64,000 nt of DNA. Origin: JAGVPT01 sp963772165. GTDB lineage: Bacteria > Bacteroidota > Ignavibacteria > UBA10030 > UBA8401. The stretch's first letter is position 1. Each line of letters begins with the position of its first letter. The translations under genes and the position numbers were made by a program. The DNA is taken from NCBI GenBank assembly GCA_963772165.1, contig CAVYWA010000009.1, forward strand, positions 124,001-188,000, given 5' to 3'. The notes under the pieces are model-generated. The model made no database searches and was not told the origin of the DNA. It was given only the letters and a program-made list of their open reading frames with translations. Below, one piece after another: positions 7,176 through 15,975 of the stretch.

Positions 7176-8510
7176 TTATTGTTTTCTTCGAAAGACTGCC
7201 GCAAAAAAACCGTCCGTCCCGTGGACGTGCGGCTTCAACCGAAAAAATTTTCCCGGCGATAGCGATTCAAGCTGGTAGCGGCGCAAAATAGCCGACGGCT
7301 CCATGAGTTCAAATTGAGGATGATCGCTCAAAAACTTCTCGACAACGCCTTCATTCTCCGACCTCATCATCGTGCATGTTGAATAAATGAGCCTGCCGCT
7401 CACTTTCACGCATTGCGCATAATGGTTCAGAATCGTTGATTGCTTGATATTCAACTCTGCAACGGATGCAGGAGTGACTGTCCATTTCATTCCCGGGTTG
7501 CGGCGAATCGTCCCAAGGCCGCTGCACGGGGCATCGACGAGAACATTATCAGCTGCATCGGCCAAACCGGGCGGAAGCTGACCTTCTTCAACAGTGCACA
7601 CGCGAATGGTATCAACGCCGCTCCGGCGGATGCGCTTACGCAAGCCTTCCAGGCGAAAAGCATTCGTATCGAGGGCAAAGATGACGCCGCGGTTTTTCAT
7701 TAACGCAGCGAGGGCAAGAGATTTTCCGCCTCCGCCGGCGCACGCATCAACGACCTTCGAAGTCGGCTTTGGGTCAACGAGCATGGAAAGGAGCTGACTT
7801 CCCTCATCCTGAACTTCAAAAAATCCCTTCCGAAAAATATCGAGCTGAAAAACATTCATCCTCTTACGCACCGTCAAACCAACGCCGGAAAATTTTGTAC
7901 GTTCGGCATCGATGCTCTCTTTCGCTAAAGCTTGCTGACATTCTTCAACGCTCGTTTTCAACGTATTTACGCGGAGCGTCAGCGGCGCAGGGGCATTGAG
8001 TGCAGCGCAAAGTTGAACAGCCTCATCCTCTCCGAACTGTTCACGCCATTCCTCAAGCATCCATTCCGGAAATGAATACCGGAGAGAGAGAGAGGACACT
8101 TTGTCGGAATGCAGCGGAACCTCTTTTTCAAATCTGTCGTTCCGATTCTTTGCTTCGTTGAGGAGGAGCAACAACGATTGCTTCTCAACCGGATCAGCCT
8201 CAAGTTCATGAACCAACATATCTATCCCTTCGTTCGCAATGGTAGTTCTGTAAACGAGGCACTGCAAAAAAACAGCGTGGTTGTCCGACGATTCGAGGAA
8301 TTTCTTTCCCGAAGTTTCACAAAGCCATGCTATTCGTTTCTTATGCCGAAGCATTCCGTACACGGTCTCAGCGATAAACCGGCGATCGTGCGAGCCGAGG
8401 TATTTGTGTGAACGAAAAAATGTATCGATAGTGCTGTCGGCCGGATGTTCGCTGCGAATGATGAGGCCATACACTTCGACGGTATGGCCGATAAGCGAAG
8501 ATGTTTTCAA
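7176..8510 (-). CDS. RsmB/NOP2-family RNA (cytosine-5) methyltransferase
   Basis: A 444-residue protein with an NusB-like helical N-terminal half and a C-terminal SAM-binding domain. The domain has the motif DACAGGGGKS (SAM loop), VDAPCSGLGTIRRNPGMKW (motif IV Pro-Cys) and YSTCTM (motif VI catalytic Cys). These define RNA m5C methyltransferases; RsmB modifies 16S rRNA C967 in E. coli. The reading frame begins with TTG at 8510, three bases after the isoaspartyl-peptidase stop, with only a weak ribosome site, which suggests translational coupling. A lipoprotein gene follows 35 bases downstream. Confidence 0.88.
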   Translation of the reverse strand: MKTSSLIGHTVEVYGLIIRSEHPADSTIDTFFRSHKYLGSHDRRFIAETVYGMLRHKKRIAWLCETSGKKFLESSDNHAVFLQCLVYRTTIANEGIDMLVHELEADPVEKQSLLLLLNEAKNRNDRFEKEVPLHSDKVSSLSLRYSFPEWMLEEWREQFGEDEAVQLCAALNAPAPLTLRVNTLKTSVEECQQALAKESIDAERTKFSGVGLTVRKRMNVFQLDIFRKGFFEVQDEGSQLLSMLVDPKPTSKVVDACAGGGGKSLALAALMKNRGVIFALDTNAFRLEGLRKRIRRSGVDTIRVCTVEEGQLPPGLADAADNVLVDAPCSGLGTIRRNPGMKWTVTPASVAELNIKQSTILNHYAQCVKVSGRLIYSTCTMMRSENEGVVEKFLSDHPQFELMEPSAILRRYQLESLSPGKFFRLKPHVHGTDGFFAAVFRRKQ

Positions 8511-8513
8511 GGA

Positions 8514-9422
8514 TTACACTTCAACGACGTCAGAATTCATATCAGAAGTTCGATAGGCGCGCGCCATGCGCGGCGTGTTGAACGCCACAGCAGGGACACC
8601 GCTCTTGTTCACAACAATAACTCCCCCGAAACCGTCAGCCTTTTTTTCCAATCGCTGGATCGCTTGTGTTGCCGCCGCTGCGGGGTCCCCGCCGTTGTTT
8701 TCCATTAAATCAATTGCCGTTTTTGCGAGCACAACCTTGATAATTGCTTCACCCCAACCCGTGCATGACGCACCGCCAACAGAGCTGTCTGCATACGTTC
8801 CGCATCCGATGAGAGGTGAATCGCCAACCCTTCCGGGGTACTTATTCGGTGTACCACCGGTGGAAGTCCCGGAAGCGATAACACCCTTGCGATCGACGGC
8901 AACCGCACCAACGGTATCGTGTGGAGTCTTTTTCCGAAAAGCGTCCTTCGTCGAGATACTTCGCTTGCTGTTTTTGATTTCTTTCCACCGTTCGAGCTCT
9001 CTTCCGACCAGAAGATCTTCTTTCGAACATTGTATGATTCCATGTTCCTCAGCAAAGCGAACAGCGCCCCCTCCGGCAAGTAAAATATGCTCGCTCTTGT
9101 CCATAATGACCCGGGCAAGAGAAATTGGATTGCGGATGTTTTGCACTGCGGCAATAGCGCCGGCCCGAAAAGTCGTCCCGTTCATAATGCTTGCATCGAG
9201 CTCGATTTCACCGATGGAATTCACAAATGATCCGCGCCCGGCATCGAACGTCGGATCGTTTTCCATAAAATTAATCGATTTTTCAACGGCTTCCACTGCG
9301 CTCCCCCCATTCGTGAGAATGTTCCACCCGATGGCAAGAGCCTGTCGCACACCGTCGCGATGCGCCTCCACCAAATCATCGGGAATATCCCATGCACCTC
9401 CATGCACAATCAACGAAATCAT
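8514..9422 (-). CDS. Isoaspartyl peptidase / plant-type L-asparaginase (Ntn hydrolase)
   Basis: A 302-residue precursor. The N-terminal IVHGGAW motif and the mid-protein HDTVGAVAVD motif identify the T2 family, in which autocleavage before Thr170 frees the nucleophile. GTSTGG, PGRVGDSPLIGCGTYAD and the C-terminal GFGGVI substrate-binding motifs are all present. The enzyme releases L-Asp from isoaspartyl dipeptides or asparagine, helping turn over damaged proteins. It has no clear signal peptide. The start ATG at 9422 is 5 bases from the stop of the upstream hybrid kinase gene, so they form one transcript. Confidence 0.9.
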   Translation of the reverse strand: MISLIVHGGAWDIPDDLVEAHRDGVRQALAIGWNILTNGGSAVEAVEKSINFMENDPTFDAGRGSFVNSIGEIELDASIMNGTTFRAGAIAAVQNIRNPISLARVIMDKSEHILLAGGGAVRFAEEHGIIQCSKEDLLVGRELERWKEIKNSKRSISTKDAFRKKTPHDTVGAVAVDRKGVIASGTSTGGTPNKYPGRVGDSPLIGCGTYADSSVGGASCTGWGEAIIKVVLAKTAIDLMENNGGDPAAAATQAIQRLEKKADGFGGVIVVNKSGVPAVAFNTPRMARAYRTSDMNSDVVEV

Positions 9423-9426
9423 AAAA

Positions 9427-10560
9427 TCATTCCAACGGTAAGCTAAAATAAAAAGAGCTGCCGACGTGCTCCTGGCTTTCTACCCAAATCTTACCCCCAT
9501 GGGCTTCAACAATGTTCTTACAGATTGCGAGGCCGAGGCCGGTCCCTTTTCCGGCGGTCACAGCCGACGTTACGATTTGCCGGTATTTATCGAAAATAAA
9601 AGGGATTTCTTTCGCAGGGATCCCAAGGCCATTATCTTTCACGCATACAACGATTGAAGGCTTTTCCGCACCGGCGTTTTTCAAGGCTTTATCGTACGTT
9701 CGGGCCTCCCGGACGGTCACGGCAATTTCGCCTTGTTCCCCGGTAAATTTGATGCTGTTCATCAGAAGGTTATCCATGACCTGTTCAATCTTCGCTTCGT
9801 CGGCAACAACGGAAACTTCAGCCGCTTCATAGTTTTTGCGAAAGGTAATGGATTTTTTTATTGCAAGGGGTTTCATTTGTATCAACGTATGATCGATCAT
9901 CCCGATCAAATCTATTGGATGTTTATTCAGCGTCACATATTCCGATTCCAGCTTGGAAAGGTCGAGAATATCGTTGATGAGATCGAGCATTTGCTCGCTG
10001 GCTTTTTCAATTGTTTGGAGCATTTCATCCTTATCGCGCTCGCTAAGATTCTTTTCTTCCATCATCAATTGCGTAAAGGCGCGGACCGCAGTGAGCGGGC
10101 CGCGAAGGTCATGGACTAACATTGAAAAAAAATCCGATTGCAGCTGCATCACTTTCTTTTCAGCGACGGTCATCCTCAAAATGGATTTAACGCGGACGAT
10201 GAGCTCATTGGTATCGATGGGTTTCAGAAGATACTCGTTCACTCCGAGGTTAAACCCGCGTTCCATGGAGAGAGAGTCGCGCATGAAGCCTGTGAGGAAA
10301 ATAACGGGAAGGTCTTTTGTTTTTTTATGAACGCGAATACGGGAGAGGGTTTCAAAGCCATCCAGGCCCGGCATGAGAATATCCAGCAGAACAAGGTCAA
10401 TTTTTTCTTTCTCGAGTATGGCAAGCCCCTCTTCGCCTGTTGTCGTCTGGAACACCGTATACCCCTCGTGCCCAAGCACGACCGCAAGCGCTTCGACGTT
10501 TGATACTTCATCGTCGATGATAAGGATGGAATACGTTTCTCGGGGAAGCTCTTTCATCAT
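9427..10560 (-). CDS. Response-regulator/histidine-kinase hybrid (REC-HisKA-HATPase)
   Basis: A 377-residue soluble protein. Residues about 10-130 are a CheY-like receiver with phospho-acceptor Asp60 (LVLLDILMPG), Thr90 and Lys113. Then comes a HisKA domain with H150 in MLVHDLRGPL, and a HATPase domain with N box NLLMNSIKF, DNGLGIP and GKGTGLGLAI. There are no membrane segments, so it must receive its signal through the receiver or from a partner. Receiver-first hybrids of this type are common in multistep phosphorelays. No DNA-binding regulator is adjacent. The start is an ATG-ATG pair; the first was used. Confidence 0.88.
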   Translation of the reverse strand: MMKELPRETYSILIIDDEVSNVEALAVVLGHEGYTVFQTTTGEEGLAILEKEKIDLVLLDILMPGLDGFETLSRIRVHKKTKDLPVIFLTGFMRDSLSMERGFNLGVNEYLLKPIDTNELIVRVKSILRMTVAEKKVMQLQSDFFSMLVHDLRGPLTAVRAFTQLMMEEKNLSERDKDEMLQTIEKASEQMLDLINDILDLSKLESEYVTLNKHPIDLIGMIDHTLIQMKPLAIKKSITFRKNYEAAEVSVVADEAKIEQVMDNLLMNSIKFTGEQGEIAVTVREARTYDKALKNAGAEKPSIVVCVKDNGLGIPAKEIPFIFDKYRQIVTSAVTAGKGTGLGLAICKNIVEAHGGKIWVESQEHVGSSFYFSLPLE

Positions 10561-10631
10561 TGATTAAAATAGAAAAATTGCGCAGGAATTGCAAGGATGG
10601 AGGGAACGCCGACTGCAAAGGCTGTAACGCA

Positions 10632-10656
10632 AAAAGCCAGATCGACTCTGGCTTTT
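10632..10656 (-). terminator. Intrinsic terminator after the zinc-ribbon gene
   Basis: A perfect 10-bp stem, AAAAGCCAGA (10632-10641) with TCTGGCTTTT (10647-10656), and a 5-base loop. It has A/T runs on both sides, 23 bases beyond the stop of the small gene on the minus strand, and so ends that transcript before the kinase gene. Confidence 0.7.
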
Positions 10657-10678
10657 GCAATTCGTTTGAGACGGAGAA

Positions 10679-10927
10679 TCAATGGCTGTGAGCGACATTC
10701 ACAATGTGTCCGCACATTGTGCACCGTATCTCTTTCCTATCGATAGTCTGAAATTGCTTCTCGATGTAGCGTAATCCAAAAAGCAAAATGAAAGAAAAAA
10801 TGAAGAACAATCCAAACGGCAAAAATAAAAGAGAGACACCAAAAGAAACAATTGCCAGCGACGCCAAGGCAAATAACGATATGAAGTCTTTCCTATAGAC
10901 CAAGGTACCGCAATTCGGACAGCTCAT
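10679..10927 (-). CDS. Small membrane protein with zinc-ribbon ends; function unknown
   Basis: An 82-residue protein opening with CPNCGTLVYRKD, followed by two hydrophobic segments (about residues 15-35 and 36-54), then a basic helix and a second CxxC (RCTMCGHIVN) and a C-terminal HSH. The two CxxC pairs at opposite ends could form one zinc site on the cytoplasmic side of a hairpin of two membrane helices. Family unrecognised. Single gene, divergent from the phospholipase gene, with its own terminator. The 274 bases to the next gene hold no feature that I can support beyond AT-rich promoter-like sequence. Confidence 0.6.
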   Translation of the reverse strand: MSCPNCGTLVYRKDFISLFALASLAIVSFGVSLLFLPFGLFFIFSFILLFGLRYIEKQFQTIDRKEIRCTMCGHIVNVAHSH

Positions 10928-11201
10928 GCTATTCCTCCCTGTTATTGCGAAATATCCTACAATAAAGATTCATGTATATATATGAATTGCGTCTACAACG
11001 CGTTGTGATTTCAGTCATTCATACGGAATATTGTGATGCCCGTACATTGAAGTTGAATCAAAGATTTTTCGCGATAAATGCGCAAAAAAAAACTTCTTTC
11101 CCATTTATCTCGAAACCCTTGTATTGCATAAATCGTAACTCGGTCGATAACGGCGCACCAGTCCTCATTGCCTTTAGGCCGCAATTTTCTTAATTTTCTG
11201 T

Positions 11202-13985
11202 ATGAGTAAAATATTTCGTTCCAAAAACAGCCTTATTCTGCCGGAACTTCACACAATCTTCAGGTTTTGTTTTTTTGTTTTTCTTCTGGACGCTTCGGCC
11301 CTTTATGCTCAAAACACGATAACGGTTCATCCGCAATTTATCGAATACAGCGGCACCCGGCACGATATCGTTACGCTAAAAGAGATTAGACGGCCGAGAA
11401 TCGGTCTGGTATTGAGCGGTGGCGGAGCGCGGGGTGTTACACATGTTGGCGTCTTGAAAGTGCTCGAAAAATACCATATTCCGGTTGACCTTATTGTCGG
11501 CACAAGTATCGGCAGTCTGGTTGGCGGACTCTATGCGTCTGGTTATTCAACCCAACAATTGCAAACCCTTGTCGATACAACCAATTGGCCTGCAGTGCTA
11601 TCATTTGCTGACGAAGCGAACCGAACGGATCTCTTCGTCGGTCAAAAGCAGGCCGCCGATCGAAATTTACTGACTATTCGGTTCGATGGGCTCACCCCGG
11701 TGATTCCATCCGCCCTTTCCAGCGGACAGCGGCTCACAACCTTTATCAACCAATTGACCCTACAGGGCATCTATCATCCTAATCATTCGTTCGATGAATT
11801 GAAAATTCCGTTTCGTGCGGTTTCAACGGACATGGTTTCCGGCCAAAGAGCCGTACTTGCATCGGGGAACCTTGCCGAAGCACTCCGCGCAAGCATTTCG
11901 ATTCCGCTGTTGTACAGCTCTGTCAAGCGCGACTCGATGGAATTGACCGACGGGGGACTCATCTCAAATATCCCCGTTGAAGTCGCCCGCGATATGAATA
12001 TGGACATTGTTATTGCGGTAGATGTTTCCAGTCCGCTCCGAACAGCCAGCCAATTAAATGCTCCCTGGGAGGTCGCCGATCAGATCATAAATATTATGGC
12101 CCAGTTACCGAACAAACAATCCCTTGAAAAGGCAACCATCGTTATTAAGCCTGACCTGGAGGGACATCTTGCAACAGACTTTTCCGGTCTCGACTCGCTC
12201 ATTGCAGAAGGAGCATCGGCAGCAGAAGCAAAAATGCCGGCGTTATTAGACAGCATCGAAGAAAAACAATCAGCCAATTATTTTTCCGGCCCCAGCGCGG
12301 ATCAGCGTTCAATCAAAATATCTGACGTAAGTTTTCAAGGCTCCGAACTTCCCATGAACGTACAAGCAGACCTTGTCAGCCTGACCGCTCACAAAAAAGT
12401 CACCATCGGACTCATCAAAGAAAAAGTCTCTTTCCTGTATTCGCGTGGAAATTATAGAGATACCTACGCCGAAATTGAGCTCCACGATTCGACAGCCTCG
12501 GTGAAATTCGTCAACATCCCAAATCCAGAAATCCGTTCCATCGAACTCACCGGCGATTCAGTCATCGCGAAAGAAGAACTCCTTCCTTTCATCAATCAGT
12601 TAAAGGACAAAGCGGCAAATTCCGACAGCACGCGGGCAGCTTTAAACGATATTCTCGCTTTGTATCGCGACCGGGGATATTCTCTTGCCCGGATTCAATC
12701 CGTGCAATTGGATTCGACACAGGGAGTCCTGCGAATAGCGATCGATGAAGGCGTTATTTATCACATGGTGGTGGAAGGAACAACGAAGTCGCGCGATTGG
12801 GTGATATGGAGAGAGCTCCCGTTTACTGTAGGAGACATCTTCACAGTATCGAACGCTCAACAAGCAATCGCCAATCTCATGGCAACAAATTTATTCGACC
12901 TGGTCTTGATTGACGTCCGATACATCGGGGATAAAACAGAAATTGTCATCAAGGCCACAGAAAAAAAATCCGAGCTGGTGGGCGTGGGGCTGCGTATCGA
13001 TAACGAACGCGATGTCCAACCGTCTGTCGAAATTCGTGACGAGAATTTCCTCGGTGCCGCCACCGAGCTCGGCGCATATTTTGGCGGCGGCTTGCGGAAT
13101 CGAACATATCTGGTTGAATTCAAAGCGAACCGCATTTTTAATTCGTACTATACCTTCGATTTGAATTCTTTTTATGATTTGAAGGATATTTACACGTACG
13201 CCAACGATCCTACCGTTCAATCACCCGCATCGTTCAACAGAGTGCGGGTGGGAGAATATCGGCAGATCGAAGACGGCGGGTCGTTTTCCCTCGGCAGTCA
13301 GGTTGAGCGGCTTGGCACTGTGACCGCAGAATATCGCTTGGGGTTGAATGAAATAAATTCTTTGTCGGGAACCGGATATTCCACCGACAAGTTCATGCTT
13401 CAAACGTTGAAACTTTCATCCACCATCGACACGCAAGATCAGTTTCCATTCGCACGTTCGGGTTCGCTGATGAACCTCAGTTGGGAGACCGCATCGTCAA
13501 TCGGTGCAGGAGAAATCGGCTATTCAAAACTTTTTCTCTCGTACGAATGGTTTTCGACATATCTCGAAGGGCAAACACTCCATCCGAAAATCGTGTTTGG
13601 CTTTGCGGACCAAACGCTTCCGCTTTCACAGCAATTTTATCTCGGAGGGGAGGATTCTTTCTACGGACTGAACGAAGACGATTCGCGAGGAAGGCAGATT
13701 TTTGTCATTAACGTGGAGTACCGTGCAATGCTTCCCGTTAAGGTTTTCTGGGATACGTACTTCACCCTTCGATACGATTTCGGTTCGATTTGGCCCGAAC
13801 AACAAAGCATAAGCCTTCGCGATCTTCATCACGGAGTCGGTGCCGGAATTGCCGTCAACACTCCGGCCGGAAAGGCAAGCTTTTCTGTTGGAAGGAGCTT
13901 TTTTGTTCGGAGAGATTTGTTGTCCCAGCCTTTAAGCCTCGGCCCGGTGATGGCGTACTTTTCCTTCGGGTACCCGTTGTTATGA
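11202..13985 (+). CDS. Patatin-like phospholipase with BamA/Omp85-type barrel
   Basis: A 927-residue secreted protein. A hydrophobic N-terminus ending near ALYAQ acts as signal. The patatin domain (about 60-340) has the oxyanion loop SGGGARG (residues 72-78), nucleophile Ser102 in GTSIGS and catalytic Asp250 in TDGGL. It is followed by POTRA-like segments (about 370-590) and a C-terminal surface-antigen barrel, with the YLGGEDSFYGL motif late in the protein. The plan matches PlpD-type class A phospholipases, a patatin enzyme linked to its own 16-strand transporter (type Vd secretion). It stands alone, divergent from the zinc-ribbon gene. Confidence 0.9.
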   Translation: MSKIFRSKNSLILPELHTIFRFCFFVFLLDASALYAQNTITVHPQFIEYSGTRHDIVTLKEIRRPRIGLVLSGGGARGVTHVGVLKVLEKYHIPVDLIVGTSIGSLVGGLYASGYSTQQLQTLVDTTNWPAVLSFADEANRTDLFVGQKQAADRNLLTIRFDGLTPVIPSALSSGQRLTTFINQLTLQGIYHPNHSFDELKIPFRAVSTDMVSGQRAVLASGNLAEALRASISIPLLYSSVKRDSMELTDGGLISNIPVEVARDMNMDIVIAVDVSSPLRTASQLNAPWEVADQIINIMAQLPNKQSLEKATIVIKPDLEGHLATDFSGLDSLIAEGASAAEAKMPALLDSIEEKQSANYFSGPSADQRSIKISDVSFQGSELPMNVQADLVSLTAHKKVTIGLIKEKVSFLYSRGNYRDTYAEIELHDSTASVKFVNIPNPEIRSIELTGDSVIAKEELLPFINQLKDKAANSDSTRAALNDILALYRDRGYSLARIQSVQLDSTQGVLRIAIDEGVIYHMVVEGTTKSRDWVIWRELPFTVGDIFTVSNAQQAIANLMATNLFDLVLIDVRYIGDKTEIVIKATEKKSELVGVGLRIDNERDVQPSVEIRDENFLGAATELGAYFGGGLRNRTYLVEFKANRIFNSYYTFDLNSFYDLKDIYTYANDPTVQSPASFNRVRVGEYRQIEDGGSFSLGSQVERLGTVTAEYRLGLNEINSLSGTGYSTDKFMLQTLKLSSTIDTQDQFPFARSGSLMNLSWETASSIGAGEIGYSKLFLSYEWFSTYLEGQTLHPKIVFGFADQTLPLSQQFYLGGEDSFYGLNEDDSRGRQIFVINVEYRAMLPVKVFWDTYFTLRYDFGSIWPEQQSISLRDLHHGVGAGIAVNTPAGKASFSVGRSFFVRRDLLSQPLSLGPVMAYFSFGYPLL

Positions 13986-14023
13986 AGACGCGATCACTCT
14001 CGCAGCAGCGCGTGTGTAACCCC

Positions 14024-14815
14024 TCACAATAGCCCCTTCGTCATTCCCCCGTCAACGCTGATCGTGGCCCCCGTAAGAAAGCTAGCGCGCGTTGAAGCAA
14101 GAAACGTGACGACGTCCGCGATTTCTTGCGGCGAACCGTACCGTCCAAGCGGAATTTCTTTTGCTTGAAGATCCATGTACTCTTGAACTGTGATGTTTGC
14201 TTTTGCAGATCGGACGGCCGAAATTTCTTCCTGCCGTTTGGTCATAACCAATCCGGGACAAACGGTGTTGATAAGAATTCCATCCTTTGCATACTGTGTT
14301 GCAAGCACTTTGTGCAATCCGATCAGGCCTGGCCGAAGAGTCGATGAAATCACCAATTCCTGTATCGGCTGTTTTCCGGCAATCGAGTTAATCGTGATGA
14401 TTCTTCCCCAATGTTGTTTCTGCATGAACGGGAGGACAGCTCTGGTTAAACGGATCGCACTCATCATTGTCAGTTCCACCCCCTTCGCCCAATGGTCGTC
14501 GGACAGGCGGTCGAATGTTTCAACCGGAGGGCCGCCGGCGTTGTTCACAAGAATGTGAACCGTACCGAATTTCTTGACGACAGCATGCACCAAGTTCTCG
14601 ATCTCTTTTGCTTTGCTCACATCGGCTGATACCGGAAACACTTCTCCCTTCGTTTTTGCTGAGATCTCCTTTGCCGTTGCCGCGAGTGCTTTTTTATCGC
14701 GCGCGCAGATAACTACAGTCGCTCCTTCGTCCGACAGCGACTCCGCGATCGCCTTCCCTAATCCCTGACTCGCCGCTGCAACCAGTGCTATTTTGTTTCG
14801 CAATCCTAATTCCAT
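14024..14815 (-). CDS. Short-chain dehydrogenase/reductase, atypical active site
   Basis: A 263-residue Rossmann enzyme resembling FabG. It has the cofactor loop ASQGLGKAIA (residues 15-24), Asp65 region, NNAGG (91-95), INSIAG with Ser144 and the closing GATISVDGGMTKGLL. Counting from Ser144 with normal spacing, the catalytic Tyr and Lys are replaced by Ser157 and Arg161 (ISSTLRPGLIG). This matches a known FabG-like subfamily without the YxxxK pair; activity is uncertain. It sits 35 bases downstream of the last ABC-2 permease and may be the last gene of that operon. Function is inferred only at family level. Confidence 0.75.
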   Translation of the reverse strand: MELGLRNKIALVAAASQGLGKAIAESLSDEGATVVICARDKKALAATAKEISAKTKGEVFPVSADVSKAKEIENLVHAVVKKFGTVHILVNNAGGPPVETFDRLSDDHWAKGVELTMMSAIRLTRAVLPFMQKQHWGRIITINSIAGKQPIQELVISSTLRPGLIGLHKVLATQYAKDGILINTVCPGLVMTKRQEEISAVRSAKANITVQEYMDLQAKEIPLGRYGSPQEIADVVTFLASTRASFLTGATISVDGGMTKGLL

Positions 14816-14850
14816 GATGGAACTCCTTCCGGATATTTTTCACAATATAG

Positions 14851-15972
14851 TTAGTCGAGCTTTGTCCTGAATCGCAGCACGCTCGCGATAAGAATCGTAA
14901 CGCCCATAAAGAGAAGCGCCCCGGCCTCGAACCACAGGCTCATGAGTCCGACGCCCTTCAAGATGATTGAACGGACAACGACGAGATAAAACTTCATTGG
15001 AATGCCAAACGACAGAATTTGAAGGACTTTGGGCATGTTTTCTATAGGGAACGTGAAACCTGAAATATACATCATCGGCTGAAGAATGAAAAACTGCGAC
15101 GTCATCATCGCCTGCTGTTGAGTGTTGGAAATTGTAGAGACAAACAAGCCAAGGCCCAGGGACGTGAGCAAAAAGAAAATTGACAACACAAAGAGCAGCA
15201 GGACGTTTCCGTGTACTGTTATTCCAAACCCGGCAACCATTACCACAAGCACCACGCACCAGTTCACCAGACTAATGATCGTGAACGGTATCAGCTTTCC
15301 CAGGATCAATTCGGTGGGTGTAATCGGCGTCACCATAATTTGTTCAAGTGTGCCGATTTCTTTTTCTTTTACAACGGCCATCGAAGTAAGGTTCATCGTT
15401 GCGAACAAAAGAATCATCACAAGCACCCCCGGCACCATGTAATTTCTGCTTTTCAACGATGGATTAAACCAGGCCCTCGTCTGTGCGTTGATACCGCCGA
15501 TGCGGGCGCTCCCTGACACTTCGGCTAATACATTGTTTGAATAGTCTACAAGAATCTGATTAACGTACCCCATGGCAATGGCGGTGCTGTTTCCCTCGCT
15601 CCCATCGAGAAGGACTTGCACTTTTGCCGGTTCGTGCCGCAGAATTTCGTCCCCAAATTTCTGCGGGATGATCAGCGCCATGGTTGTCTTATTATCGTCG
15701 AGATAGTTCTGAATCGTGCTGTAGTCTTCCGTAGAATATTCGATTGTAAAATAGCCTGAGTTGGTGAATTTCTCGATAAGGTCTCTGCTCGATTCGGTTT
15801 TATCCAGATCGCAGAGAACGACGGAAATATTTTTCACGTCGAGAGACGCCGCAAATCCCATAAACGTCAACTGGAGTACTGGCGCCACAAAAACAAGCGG
15901 CAGCAGCTTTTTATCCTTAAAGAGCTGGCCGAACTCCTTCGTCAACAGGGCCATGACCCGCTGATAGTTCAT
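14851..15972 (-). CDS. ABC-2 type permease, YbhR/YhhJ-like
   Basis: A 373-residue permease: one N-terminal membrane helix (about 20-42), a large extracytoplasmic domain (45-175), and five C-terminal helices with the EKEIGTLEQIMVTPI coupling segment and the G-M-Y-I-SGFTFPIENMP motif. This is the ABC2_membrane_3 plan of E. coli YbhS/YbhR, which export cationic drugs with the YbhF ATPase. It is paired with the next gene (4-base gap), a paralog of similar plan, so the transporter is probably a heterodimer. The operon supplies two ATPases, an HlyD adaptor and a TolC channel. Confidence 0.85.
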   Translation of the reverse strand: MNYQRVMALLTKEFGQLFKDKKLLPLVFVAPVLQLTFMGFAASLDVKNISVVLCDLDKTESSRDLIEKFTNSGYFTIEYSTEDYSTIQNYLDDNKTTMALIIPQKFGDEILRHEPAKVQVLLDGSEGNSTAIAMGYVNQILVDYSNNVLAEVSGSARIGGINAQTRAWFNPSLKSRNYMVPGVLVMILLFATMNLTSMAVVKEKEIGTLEQIMVTPITPTELILGKLIPFTIISLVNWCVVLVVMVAGFGITVHGNVLLLFVLSIFFLLTSLGLGLFVSTISNTQQQAMMTSQFFILQPMMYISGFTFPIENMPKVLQILSFGIPMKFYLVVVRSIILKGVGLMSLWFEAGALLFMGVTILIASVLRFRTKLD

Positions 15973-15975
15973 AGA

